Of a stretch of 64,000 nucleotides of DNA, positions 1 through 8,083 are shown one piece after another. The notes under the pieces are model-generated. The model searched no databases and was not told the origin of the DNA. It worked only from the letters and a program-made list of their open reading frames with translations. The stretch is from positions 131,567 to 195,566 of the forward strand of contig NZ_DJUW01000002.1 in the NCBI RefSeq assembly GCF_002440635.1, written 5' to 3'. The stretch is from Novosphingobium sp. UBA6272. GTDB lineage: Bacteria; Pseudomonadota; Alphaproteobacteria; Sphingomonadales; Sphingomonadaceae. The number at the start of each line of letters is the position of its first letter. Positions within the stretch are counted from its first letter, which is position 1. The translations under genes were made by a program, and so were the position numbers.

Positions 1-272
1 GAACCGACCACGTCGAAGGCTGCCGGGCTGCGGGTGCCGGTCGAGATCAGCGAACCCGACGAAGAAACGGTCGAATCGGCGTTGACGGTCACGCTGCCGC
101 CGGTGTTCGCAGCGATCTGGCCGAACTGCAGGTCGGCAGTGGCGGTGACAGTCAGCGAGCTGAGGACTTCCGCGGTGGCAGTGCCGGTCGCGGTGGTAGC
201 GGCCTGAGCCGAGGTAGCAAACGAAGCGGCGGCGACGGCGCCGACCACAGCGAGGCGAAGCGAATTGCGCAT
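1..272 (-). CDS. DUF4402-like secreted protein (3' end cut by window edge)
   Basis: Only the N-terminal 90 codons are present; the gene runs off the left edge. Translation starts at an ATG (272-270) preceded by AAGGGA at good spacing. Residues 1-24 form a signal peptide ending SAQA. The rest is rich in Ala, Thr, Ser and Val with short beta-like stretches (SLTVTATADLQFGQIAANTGG), the look of DUF4402 proteins common in sphingomonads, which are exported and of unknown function. The family call is from sequence character, not a search. It is transcribed away from parB, so bases 273-444 should hold its promoter. Confidence 0.55.
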   Translation of the reverse strand, partial: MRNSLRLAVVGAVAAASFATSAQAATTATGTATAEVLSSLTVTATADLQFGQIAANTGGSVTVNADSTVSSSGSLISTGTRSPAAFDVVG

Positions 273-444
273 AGTAATTTGGTCCCTTCAAAACTTGATG
301 CCGGCAGCGCGTTGCATCGCTACCCGAATGGCCGGCAAACCCCCCATTCGCATCGCCTTAAGTAGGACCACTAAGTTCAATGTTTACTTGCAGGTGTGGT
401 TAACAGCCCAGCCCGGTTTGTTAACGGATTCTCCTGGAAACTGC

Positions 445-1395
445 CTATATTCCGCCGCCGGTTAACCGCTGGCAGATCAGATCGAGCTGATCGAGAGTAC
501 GGTAACGGATCGTCACCGCGCCCGAGCGCGGATCGGCATCGGTGTTGATCCGTACCGACAGGCCGAGGAACTCTTCGAGGTGCCCCTGCACCGCAACGAT
601 ATCGGCAGCATCCGCGCCGTCGCGTTCGCTGCGGGCCCGGCGCGGTGCCGTGCTCCCGGTGGCGGCCTTGCGAGTGAGCCGCTCGACCTCGCGGACCGAA
701 AGATGGCGGGCCACGGCCTGGTCGGCCAGGGCCTGGGCGTTCTCGCTGCCGATCAACGCACGCGCGTGACCCATCGAGAGCTTGCCCTCCTCCACCAGCT
801 CGATCACGCCTTCAGGCAGGCTTAAGAGCCGCTGCAGATTGGCGACATGGCTGCGGCTCTTGTCGACCAGCTTGGCGATCTCGGCCTGGGTCAGCCCCTC
901 GTCTTCAGCCAAGCGGTGGTAAGCGCGGGCTTCTTCGATCGGATTGAGGTCTTCGCGCTGGAGATTCTCGATCAGCGCCAGCGCGGTAATTTCACGGTCA
1001 CTAAGTTCGCGAATAATCGCTGGAATTTCATGAAGTTGAGCGCGCTGAGCCGCCCGCCAGCGGCGTTCGCCGGCAACCAGCCGCCATTGTCCGCGGCCAT
1101 GCGGGGTGACGATCACCGGCTGAATCACCCCGCGTGCTGCAATCGACGCGGCCAGCTCGGCCAGCGCTTCTTCGGCGAAGTGCCGGCGCGGCTGACCGGG
1201 ATGGGGCACGATGTCGGCCACGGCCAGCATGGCGAGGCCATTGGCCGGATCGAAGGAGGTGCCCTCCGCAGAACGCGGCGCGGCTGGGGTGACCAGCGGC
1301 TCTTCACGGCGGGTTTCCCCCAGCAGCGCGCCAAGCCCGCGACCAAGTGCCGGACGCTTGACTGCAGGCGTTTTGATTACGGATTCGTCGCTCAT
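445..1395 (-). CDS. parB: Chromosome partitioning protein ParB
   Basis: 316 aa, normal length. The basic N-terminal motif ALGRGLGALLG (16-26) is the ParA-contacting peptide of chromosomal ParB. GERRWRAA (109-116) and ENLQR (143-147) belong to the CTP-binding clamp domain. A helix-turn-helix follows at about 168-190 (LTQAEIAKLVDKSRSHVANL), then a C-terminal dimerisation domain. ParB loads on parS and slides as a CTP-gated clamp; three parS sites lie 0.8-3.4 kb upstream of its start. The start overlaps the parA stop by four bases, so the pair is translationally coupled. In Caulobacter ParB also recruits MipZ and binds PopZ, and both genes occur in this window. Confidence 0.97.
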   Translation of the reverse strand: MSDESVIKTPAVKRPALGRGLGALLGETRREEPLVTPAAPRSAEGTSFDPANGLAMLAVADIVPHPGQPRRHFAEEALAELAASIAARGVIQPVIVTPHGRGQWRLVAGERRWRAAQRAQLHEIPAIIRELSDREITALALIENLQREDLNPIEEARAYHRLAEDEGLTQAEIAKLVDKSRSHVANLQRLLSLPEGVIELVEEGKLSMGHARALIGSENAQALADQAVARHLSVREVERLTRKAATGSTAPRRARSERDGADAADIVAVQGHLEEFLGLSVRINTDADPRSGAVTIRYRTLDQLDLICQRLTGGGI

Positions 1396-2168
1396 GCGGC
1401 CTTCCTCTTCTCGGGCAGGCGGGAAATCAGCTCGCGCGCCAAGGCCATGTAGGCGCGGCTGCCGGTGCAGTTGTGATCGTAGATCAGCGCCGGAAGGCCA
1501 TGGCTCGGCGCTTCGGACAGGCGGACATTGCGCGGAATCACCGCCTCGAACACCAGGTTGCCAAGGCAGGAGCGGACATCGTCAGAAACCTGGTCGGTCA
1601 GGCGGTTGCGGCGATCGAACATGGTCAGGGCAATGCCGACAATGCCGAGATCGGGATTGAAGCGCTGCTGGACCCGCTCGACCGTCTGGAGCAGTTGCGA
1701 CAGCCCTTCGAGGGCAAAGAACTCACATTGCAGCGGGACCAGCAGTGTATCCGCGGCGCACAGCGCGTTGAGCGTCAGCAGGCCTAGCGACGGCGGACAA
1801 TCGATGAAGGCGATATCGTAACCGGTGTGACCCGAGAGCGCGGTGCGCAGCCGCTCGGTGCGGTTGTCGACCGAAACGAGCTCCACTTCCGCACCGGACA
1901 GGTCGACCGTCGCCGGAACGATGTCGAGGCCGGGGATCTTGGTTGGGGTGGCGCAGGCGCTGAGCGGCATCTGATCAACCAGCAGGTCATAAGACGAATG
2001 CTCGCGTTGATCCGTGCCGATCCCGATCCCGGTCGAGGCGTTGCCTTGCGGATCGAGATCCACTAGCAGCACCTTCCAGCCGATCGCGGCCATGGCCGTG
2101 GCGATATTGATCGCAGTGGTGGTCTTGCCCACTCCGCCCTTCTGGTTGGCGATCGCCACGCGAATCAC
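1392..2168 (-). CDS. parA: Chromosome partitioning ATPase ParA (Soj)
   Basis: 258 aa. The deviant Walker A KGGVGKTT (10-17) sits immediately after the first strand, and DLDPQGN (37-43) is Walker A-prime, as in chromosomal ParA/Soj proteins that lack an N-terminal HTH. ParA forms an ATP-dependent gradient on the nucleoid that pulls ParB-parS complexes apart. The gene overlaps rsmG upstream and parB downstream by four bases each, giving an rsmG-parA-parB unit. MIRVAIANQ is the usual beginning, so the start is secure. Confidence 0.97.
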   Translation of the reverse strand: MIRVAIANQKGGVGKTTTAINIATAMAAIGWKVLLVDLDPQGNASTGIGIGTDQREHSSYDLLVDQMPLSACATPTKIPGLDIVPATVDLSGAEVELVSVDNRTERLRTALSGHTGYDIAFIDCPPSLGLLTLNALCAADTLLVPLQCEFFALEGLSQLLQTVERVQQRFNPDLGIVGIALTMFDRRNRLTDQVSDDVRSCLGNLVFEAVIPRNVRLSEAPSHGLPALIYDHNCTGSRAYMALARELISRLPEKRKAA

Positions 2169-2809
2169 GGTTTCTTGCCCTTTCTGCCTTCCAAGGTGCC
2201 GACAATAACCCCGGAATCCGCGTCGGTCAGCGATTGTTCCACGTGGAACAGGTGATTCCAGCCCTTGAGCTCCAACAGTTCCTGCCGGGCCGAGCGCCCC
2301 TTGGGCAACAGCCAGACCGTATCGCTTGTGGAGAATCTTGCGGATAGATCGAGCAGTTTCGGCAAGGGAGCGAAGGCCCGTGCCGAAATGGCGCGGAATT
2401 GGCGGGTCTCGAGTGCTTCAACCCGCATGCTCGCGACTTTGGCATTCGTCAGCCCGAGCGAATCGCAAACCCGCTGCAACCAGTTGATTCGCCGCGCCCG
2501 CGATTCAACCATCACCACTTCGCACTCGGGCCGCAGAATTGCGATCACCAGACCGGGAAATCCCGCCCCGCTCCCCAGATCGAGCCAGGGCGACCCTGTT
2601 TCACGTGGAACATGGGCGAGGAGCTGCGCCGAATCGGCATAGTGCCGCACCCACAGCGCTTGCAAGCTCGATTCGGACACCAGGTTCTGGACCTCGTTCT
2701 CGGCCGCCAGCAGCGCGGTCAGGCCGTCCAGCCGCGACTGAACCGCGTCGCTCCATTCGGGAAGGCTCCGGAACCAGTCCCGCGCAGCTGCTTCATCGGC
2801 CAGGATCAT
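2165..2809 (-). CDS. rsmG: 16S rRNA (guanine-527-N7)-methyltransferase RsmG (GidB)
   Basis: 214 aa, family length. The SAM-binding motif DLGSGAGFPG is at 77-86. RsmG methylates N7 of G527 in 16S rRNA. The gene sits between mnmG and parA, overlapping each by four bases, which is the conserved gid-par arrangement near bacterial origins. Two parS palindromes lie inside its coding sequence. Their codons read HVPRETG around residue 70 and LFHVEQ near residue 190, so the protein and the centromere share the same DNA. Confidence 0.96.
   Translation of the reverse strand: MILADEAAARDWFRSLPEWSDAVQSRLDGLTALLAAENEVQNLVSESSLQALWVRHYADSAQLLAHVPRETGSPWLDLGSGAGFPGLVIAILRPECEVVMVESRARRINWLQRVCDSLGLTNAKVASMRVEALETRQFRAISARAFAPLPKLLDLSARFSTSDTVWLLPKGRSARQELLELKGWNHLFHVEQSLTDADSGVIVGTLEGRKGKKP
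2235..2250. other. parS: parS centromere site (inside rsmG)
   Basis: Perfect 16-bp palindrome TGTTCCACGTGGAACA, which fits the conserved bacterial parS consensus and the C-variant known from Caulobacter. It lies in the 3' part of rsmG, 840 bases upstream of the parB start. ParB binding is inferred from the sequence match and the adjacent parAB genes. Confidence 0.93.
2597..2612. other. parS: parS centromere site (inside rsmG, mixed half-sites)
   Basis: TGTTTCACGTGGAACA is a parS match with one TTTC half and one GGAA half, so the palindrome has one asymmetric position. It is in the N-terminal third of rsmG, 362 bases from the other rsmG site. Confidence 0.92.
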
Positions 2810-4668
2810 GCCGCCCTCCGCCGGGCGTGGACCAGCAGCGCCGCCAGAGCAGCCGGAGTGATCCCCGGCACGCGCCCCGCCGCCGCCAGGGTGGCAGGCC
2901 GCGCCCGGCTGAGCCGCTCAACCATCTCGCGCGACAGGCCCGGGATCGCTTCATAGGGAAAATCATCGCCCAGCGGCAGCGCTTCGCCAGCGCGCAGCTC
3001 GCGCAGCTCAGCGTCCTGACGAGAGAGATAGGGTGCATAGGCGGCATCTTCGGTCACTTCCTCGGCCAGGTCGGCATCGGTCAGCACCTGCGGATCGATC
3101 CACGAAGCCAGCGCGTCGAGCTCGACCCCGCCAAAGCGCAGCCACTCGCGCAGGCTCAGCCGCCCGACATCGGCGCGCACCGGCAGCCGCGCCCGGGCCA
3201 TGTCGTTGCCGGTCACCACCTGGTCGAGCTCGGCATCGAGCCGCGCCCGGTCAGCTTCGCGCCGGGCAAACCATTCGGCCCGCGCCGGTCCCACCGCGCC
3301 CAGCGTCAGGCCCAGCGGTGTCAGCCGGCTCCCGGCATTGTTGGCCCGAAGGCGCAGCCGGTACTCGGCCCGCGCGGTCAGCATCCGATAGGGCTCGCTC
3401 ACTCCGTGCAGGGTCAGGTCGTCGATCATCACCGCCATGTATGAATTGGCCCGGTCAATCGCCGGCCCGTCGCGCCCCAGCACGGCGGCAGCGGCATGCA
3501 TCCCGGCGACCAGGCCCTGCGCGGCGGCTTCTTCATAGCCGGTCGTCCCGTTGATCTGCCCGGCGCAATAGAGCCCCGGCATGGCGCGCAGCTCCAGACT
3601 AGGCCGCAGCGCGCGCGGATCGATATGATCGTACTCCACCGCATAACCCGGCACGGCCATCTCGACCCGCTCCAGCCCCTCCATCGTCCGCAGCATGGCC
3701 AGCTGGACATCGGCAGGCAGCGAGGTCGAGATTCCGTTGGGATAGACCAGCGGGGTATCGAGCCCCTCGGGCTCCAGGAACACCTGATGCCCGTCGCGAT
3801 CGGCGAAGCGGTGGATCTTGTCCTCGATCGAGGGGCAATAGCGCGGGCCATTGGCGCCGATCGCGCCGGAAAACAGCGGTGAGCGGTGCAGGTTGGCGCG
3901 GATCACGTCGTGACTGCGCGGATTGGTGCGGGTGATCGCGCAGAACAGCTGCGGCAGCACCCGGCCGACACCGCCATAGTGCAACGGCAGCGCCGACATG
4001 GTCCAGGGCTCCGCGTCGCTCGGCTGCTCGTCGAGCCGCGCCCAGTCGATCGTCCGCCCATCGAGCCGCGGCGGGGTCCCGGTCTTGAGTCGGGCCATCG
4101 GCAGGTCGGCCTCGCGCAGCTGCGCCGCGAGCCGCTGGGCCGAGGCTTCACCGATCCGACCGCCGACGATCCGCTCTTCCCCGCGGAACAGGATTCCCCC
4201 CAGGAAGGTCCCGGTGCACAGCACCACGGCGGGCGCAGCCAAGGCAGTGCCATCGGCCAGCTCGATCCCCACGACCCTTCCAGCCTCGATCCGCAGCGCC
4301 GCCGCCTCACCCGCGATCTGGGTCAGATCACCCTGCAAGGGCAACAGCCGCTGTACCTCGGCCTTGAAACGCTTGCGATCGGCCTGGACCCGCGGCCCCT
4401 GCACCGCCGATCCCTTCGAGCGGTTGAGCATGCGGTAATGGATCGCCCCGGCATCGGCCGCGCGGGCCAGGATTCCGTCGAAGGCATCGACCTCGCGGAC
4501 CAGATGGCCCTTCCCCAGCCCGCCGATCGCCGGATTGCAGCTCATCGCCCCGATCGCGCCCAAATCGAAACTAACCAACGCAGCATGCGCCCCCATCCGC
4601 GCCGCCGCCGCCGCGGCTTCCACCCCGGCATGGCCTCCGCCGACAACGATGACATCGAACTGCTGCAT
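2806..4668 (-). CDS. mnmG: tRNA uridine-5-carboxymethylaminomethyl modification enzyme MnmG (GidA)
   Basis: 620 aa, typical length. The FAD-binding GGGHAG is at 10-15, followed by the CNPAIGGLGKGHLVREVDA signature near 45-65 and the C-terminal GVSEPYRMLTARAEYRL segment. With MnmE it modifies U34 of several tRNAs using methylene-THF and NADH. The stop overlaps the rsmG start by four bases. The partner gene mnmE lies 100 bases upstream, separated by an 18-bp palindrome and a parS site. Confidence 0.97.
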   Translation of the reverse strand: MQQFDVIVVGGGHAGVEAAAAAARMGAHAALVSFDLGAIGAMSCNPAIGGLGKGHLVREVDAFDGILARAADAGAIHYRMLNRSKGSAVQGPRVQADRKRFKAEVQRLLPLQGDLTQIAGEAAALRIEAGRVVGIELADGTALAAPAVVLCTGTFLGGILFRGEERIVGGRIGEASAQRLAAQLREADLPMARLKTGTPPRLDGRTIDWARLDEQPSDAEPWTMSALPLHYGGVGRVLPQLFCAITRTNPRSHDVIRANLHRSPLFSGAIGANGPRYCPSIEDKIHRFADRDGHQVFLEPEGLDTPLVYPNGISTSLPADVQLAMLRTMEGLERVEMAVPGYAVEYDHIDPRALRPSLELRAMPGLYCAGQINGTTGYEEAAAQGLVAGMHAAAAVLGRDGPAIDRANSYMAVMIDDLTLHGVSEPYRMLTARAEYRLRLRANNAGSRLTPLGLTLGAVGPARAEWFARREADRARLDAELDQVVTGNDMARARLPVRADVGRLSLREWLRFGGVELDALASWIDPQVLTDADLAEEVTEDAAYAPYLSRQDAELRELRAGEALPLGDDFPYEAIPGLSREMVERLSRARPATLAAAGRVPGITPAALAALLVHARRRAA

Positions 4669-4728
4669 GATCGCTGCGCCCTTAGCGCAGTGCGGCGGAA
4701 AGTGGGAACGGGTTTTCGGTGGGTGGTG

Positions 4729-4746
4729 GCTTGGTGATCACCAAGC
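4729..4746. repeat. 18-bp perfect palindrome beside parS
   Basis: GCTTGGTGATCACCAAGC is a perfect 18-bp palindrome in the 99-bp mnmE-mnmG gap, four bases from the parS site. On the minus strand it follows the mnmE stop but has no T-run, so it is a poor intrinsic terminator. A protein-binding site or a 3'-end hairpin for the mnmE message are both possible. Confidence 0.6.
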
Positions 4747-4750
4747 GCTC

Positions 4751-4766
4751 TGTTTCACGTGAAACA
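4751..4766. other. parS: parS centromere site (mnmE-mnmG intergenic)
   Basis: Perfect 16-bp palindrome TGTTTCACGTGAAACA, the textbook parS sequence, ending one base from the mnmE stop codon. It is about 6.7 kb from the proposed oriC; the two rsmG sites are about 9 kb away. An oriC-parS spacing of several kb is known for Caulobacter. Confidence 0.96.
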
Positions 4767-4767
4767 C

Positions 4768-6045
4768 TCACTTCCCGATGCAGAACCGTCCGAACAGCGC
4801 ATCGAGCATATCCTCGGTCGCGGTCTGGCCGAGCAGGGTGTCGAACGACACCCGGGCCAGGCGCAGCGCTTCGGCGATCAGCAGGGGGTCCTTGTGCTCG
4901 GCGGCCTGGGCGAGTGCGGTGCGGGCCTCGCTGAGCAGGTCGTGCTGGCGTTCGTTGAGCGCGGCCTCGCCGGGGCGCGGCAGGGCCTGGCTGGCGGTCT
5001 CGATCAGATCGACCCGCAGTGCGCCGATCCCCTGACCGGTCCGGGCCGAGATCCGGTGGCGCGGGGCCTCCTTGACGAGGTGGTCGGGCTTGTCGGTCTG
5101 CGCCTCGATCTCCCAGGCGCCGGGCGGGCCCATCTCTTCGGGGCCGAGCCATAGCACCAGGTCAGCCCGGTCGAGCGCTTCGAGCGCGCGTTCGATCCCG
5201 ATCGCCTCGACCACATCGTCGACCGAATCGTGCAACCCGGCGGTATCGGCGAACAGGAACGGCACCCCGGCGATCGCCACCGGGCGGGTCAGGACATCGC
5301 GGGTGGTTCCGGCGATCGGGGTTGCAATGGCCGCTTCCGCTTCTACCAAGCAATTGAAAAGCGTACTCTTTCCGGCATTCGGCGGGCCTGCGACGACGAC
5401 CCGGAAGCCTTCCTTGAGCAATTCCGCACGGGGCCGCTCTAGCCAGGTCCGGATCGCCTTGCCGAGCACTTCGATCTTGAGCGCGAAATCGGCCGGCAGG
5501 GTGGCGACATCGTCTTCGTCAGCAAAATCGAGCACGGCCTCGACCGCGGCGGACAGATTAAGCAGTTCCTCGCGCCAGGCCTGAACCTCGCGGCTGAAGG
5601 CACCGCCGGCCATGGCCATGGCGGAGAGCCGCTGGAGCTCGGTCTCGGCCTCGAGCAGGTCGGCCAGCCCCTCGGCTTCGGCCAGGTCGATCTTGCCGTT
5701 GAGGAAGGCGCGGCGGGTGAACTCGCCTGGCTTGGCCCGGCGTAGTCCAGGTATCGCCGCCAGCGCGGTTTCAACCGCGGCGATCACTGCCCGGCCCCCG
5801 TGGCATTGCAGCTCGACCGTGTCCTCGCCAGTCTCGGTCCCTGGGCCGGGCAGCCACAGCACCAGCGCCTCGTCGATCACCGCCCCCTGCCGGTCACGCA
5901 GCCAGGCCAGCGCGGCGCGGCGCGGCGCGGGCACGCGCCCGGCCAGGTCAAGCAGGGCGTCGCGTGCACGCGGCCCAGTGACCCGCACCACCCCGATCGC
6001 CGCCGGAGGGGCGCCGCTGGACAAGGCAAAGATCGTATCGGTCAT
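4768..6045 (-). CDS. mnmE: tRNA modification GTPase MnmE (TrmE)
   Basis: 425 aa. The N-terminal folate-binding domain begins at TIFALSSG. The G domain carries GPPNAGKST (220-228) and the GTTRD switch. The C-terminus ends in CIGK, the conserved tail with the catalytic-region cysteine. It works with MnmG on wobble uridines. The protein is somewhat shorter than the roughly 450 aa of enterobacterial MnmE, as is usual in alphaproteobacteria. The 3' end abuts a parS site. Confidence 0.96.
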   Translation of the reverse strand: MTDTIFALSSGAPPAAIGVVRVTGPRARDALLDLAGRVPAPRRAALAWLRDRQGAVIDEALVLWLPGPGTETGEDTVELQCHGGRAVIAAVETALAAIPGLRRAKPGEFTRRAFLNGKIDLAEAEGLADLLEAETELQRLSAMAMAGGAFSREVQAWREELLNLSAAVEAVLDFADEDDVATLPADFALKIEVLGKAIRTWLERPRAELLKEGFRVVVAGPPNAGKSTLFNCLVEAEAAIATPIAGTTRDVLTRPVAIAGVPFLFADTAGLHDSVDDVVEAIGIERALEALDRADLVLWLGPEEMGPPGAWEIEAQTDKPDHLVKEAPRHRISARTGQGIGALRVDLIETASQALPRPGEAALNERQHDLLSEARTALAQAAEHKDPLLIAEALRLARVSFDTLLGQTATEDMLDALFGRFCIGK

Positions 6046-6082
6046 GGCAGGGGCCTAGCACGTCCTCCCCGCCAAGGGAGGA

Positions 6083-6340
6083 TCAATCGTCCTTTTTCTT
6101 CGCCGCCCCCGCCGCAAAGGCATTGCCGCTTTCCATGAACTGCTGGAACAGCTTCAGCCCCATCTGGCCCATCGGCGCGATGTTCTTGGCGAAATCCTGG
6201 ACCTGCTCGACCGAGCCCGCGCCCTTCATCGCCTTCGATATGACATCGACGTAGACCGAATTGGCCTTGGACACATCGGGCAGGCCAAGGAAGGCGCGCG
6301 CCTCTTCGGGGGTGCAATCGATCTCGACATGGACTTTCAT
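6083..6340 (-). CDS. DUF6489 family protein
   Basis: 85 aa. The ATG at 6340 is preceded by AGGAGA and gives the N-terminus MKVHVEIDCTPEEARAFLG, which I recognise as a small alphaproteobacterial family (DUF6489) of unknown function; an upstream ATG would add 16 unconserved residues. A central helix includes QVQDFAKNIAPMGQMGLKLF, and the tail ends in lysines and aspartates. No signal peptide is visible, so a cytoplasmic location is likely. It lies 37 bases downstream of mnmE, on the far side from mnmG, and may have its own promoter in 6341-6452. Confidence 0.75.
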   Translation of the reverse strand: MKVHVEIDCTPEEARAFLGLPDVSKANSVYVDVISKAMKGAGSVEQVQDFAKNIAPMGQMGLKLFQQFMESGNAFAAGAAKKKDD

Positions 6341-6452
6341 GGCATTCTCCTCATCGCACCCAGTCGTTTCCCTGCGCCAAGCTGGCATAGGGCCTTCACA
6401 AAGTCCACGGCTGGCTTAGGAAGGGCGCGAAGTACCAGCGGAGAGCCCCCCA

Positions 6453-7148
6453 ATGTCCGAGACCGTCCAGATCCCCTCCATCAAGCACGATGGCACCATC
6501 CCCGCCTATGTCGCGCGTCCGGCCGGCACGCCCAAGGCGGCGATCATCGTCATTCCTGAGATCTTCGGGGTCAATCCGGGGATCCGCCAAAAGGCCGACA
6601 AGTGGGCGGCGAAAGGCTATCTTGCGGTCGCGCCCGATATCTTCTGGCGCTTCGCGGCGGGGGTGGAACTCAACCCCGATGTCGAGGCCGAGCTCAACCA
6701 GGCGTTCGGCTATTTCCAACAATATGATCCGGCCGACGGGGTCTATGACATCGAGAGCGCGATCAAGTGGATCCGGGGTGAAGGCGTCAGCAAGGTCGGC
6801 TGCTCGGGCTACTGCCTAGGCGGGCGGCTCGCCTACATGGCGGCGGCGCGGACCGATATCGACGCCTCGGTTGGCTATTACGGGGTGATGATCGATACGA
6901 TGCTGGATGAAGCGCATCACATCGCCAACCCGCTGCTGCTGCACATTGCCTGCGAAGACCAGTTCGTTTCGGCCGAGGCCCAGGCTGCGGTCCATGCTGG
7001 GCTCGACGATCACCCGCGGGTGACGCTGCACGACTATCCCGGCATGCCGCACGGCTTCGCCGCCGAGATGGGCGACCGCCGCCATGACGCCGAGGCCGAG
7101 CTGGCCGACAGCCGGACCGAAGCCTTCCTGGCCGAGCACCTGGCATGA
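6453..7148 (+). CDS. Dienelactone hydrolase family protein
   Basis: 231 aa alpha/beta hydrolase. The nucleophile motif GYCLGG (119-124) has Cys121 where most hydrolases have Ser. With Asp169 (CEDQ) and His200 (PGMPHGF) it completes the Cys-Asp-His triad of dienelactone hydrolases. Glu36 in PEIFG is also conserved. Classic members open dienelactones in chloroaromatic breakdown; this stand-alone copy has no catechol genes nearby, so its substrate is unknown. Its stop overlaps the following NTF2-like gene by four bases. Confidence 0.9.
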   Translation: MSETVQIPSIKHDGTIPAYVARPAGTPKAAIIVIPEIFGVNPGIRQKADKWAAKGYLAVAPDIFWRFAAGVELNPDVEAELNQAFGYFQQYDPADGVYDIESAIKWIRGEGVSKVGCSGYCLGGRLAYMAAARTDIDASVGYYGVMIDTMLDEAHHIANPLLLHIACEDQFVSAEAQAAVHAGLDDHPRVTLHDYPGMPHGFAAEMGDRRHDAEAELADSRTEAFLAEHLA

Positions 7149-7546
7149 GCGGCGCGCGCAAGGGCGTAGCCGCCTGGCACGAATACATGGAAAGCGGCGG
7201 CGATGCCGACCTGCTTTCCGCGCTGACCGCCGAAGACGCGGTGTTCCACTCGCCGGTGGTCCACTCCCCGCAAGCGGGCAAGGCCAAGGTCATGCTCTAC
7301 CTGCTCAGCGCCGCAAAGGTGCTGGGCAATGACAGCTTTGTCTATGTCCGCGAAGTGGTCGAGGGCAACGACGCCCTGCTCGAGTTCACCAGCGAGATCG
7401 ACGGGATCTACATCAATGGGATCGATCTGATCCGCTTTGATGATGAGGGGAAGATCAAGGATTTCAAGGTGATGGTCCGCCCGGTCAAGGCGGTCAACAA
7501 GCTATGGGAAATGATGGCGGCGCAGCTTCAGGCGGCGCAGGGCTAG
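7145..7546 (+). CDS. NTF2-like (SnoaL-fold) family protein
   Basis: 133 aa, the size of a single cone-shaped NTF2/SnoaL domain. It opens with a helix (WHEYMESGGDADLLSALTAEDAVFHSPVV) and continues with the alternating strands typical of the fold (LLEFTSEIDGIYINGIDLIRFDDEGKIKDFKVMVRP). Such proteins are isomerases, hydratases or ligand binders; nothing here gives a substrate. It is co-transcribed with the upstream hydrolase (ATGA overlap) and converges on the next gene, sharing a CTAG that contains both stop codons. Confidence 0.75.
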   Translation: MSGARKGVAAWHEYMESGGDADLLSALTAEDAVFHSPVVHSPQAGKAKVMLYLLSAAKVLGNDSFVYVREVVEGNDALLEFTSEIDGIYINGIDLIRFDDEGKIKDFKVMVRPVKAVNKLWEMMAAQLQAAQG

Positions 7547-8082
7547 GCCCCGAGGCTGCGGCGCAGGAATTCCAGCCTCAGTTCGACCGGCACCAGCGGC
7601 AGGTCGGTCACCGCATAGCCATAGCGTTTCCACGCTGCGGTCACGGCCTCGTCGCTCGCCACGGCTTGCTCCCAATCCTGAATCCGTTCGGCATCCTGGA
7701 CATAGATTGCGGCCCAGGCCGGTGCGCGCAGGATCGGGCCCTGATAGCGCAGGTCACGGCAGGCCTGATCCACCGCGCGCGGCACGGTCAGACCCGATAC
7801 GTCGAGAAAACCCACTACATCGGGAAAGCCGCGATCGAACAGCACCGGTTCGGGATGTCCGGCGTGGCGCTCGAACTCATGACGGTGCGCCGCAAGCATG
7901 GCTTCGGCGAAACCAAGTGGATCGCTTGCCCGCAGTGCCATGCCGCCGGGTGACTTGAGCAGCTCGCGCGCGACCTCGGGTGAGGTCTGTACGCCCGCGG
8001 CTGCGGCGGCATCCAGCAGGGTGGTCTTGCCCGCCCCCGGCGCGCCGGTAAGAACCGCGTGCCGGGGAACGAGCAGGCCCAT
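7543..8082 (-). CDS. AAA/ATP-binding NTPase of the P-loop kinase type
   Basis: 179 aa. GAPGAGKTT (13-21) is a Walker A P-loop. LFDRGFPDVVGFL resembles the lid/Walker B region of small AAA_28-type NTPases related to NadR-like kinases. Family members are mostly uncharacterised, so no substrate is proposed. It ends tail-to-tail with the NTF2-like gene and starts one base after the rho stop, so it may be co-transcribed with rho. Confidence 0.75.
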   Translation of the reverse strand: MGLLVPRHAVLTGAPGAGKTTLLDAAAAAGVQTSPEVARELLKSPGGMALRASDPLGFAEAMLAAHRHEFERHAGHPEPVLFDRGFPDVVGFLDVSGLTVPRAVDQACRDLRYQGPILRAPAWAAIYVQDAERIQDWEQAVASDEAVTAAWKRYGYAVTDLPLVPVELRLEFLRRSLGA

Positions 8083-8083
8083 C

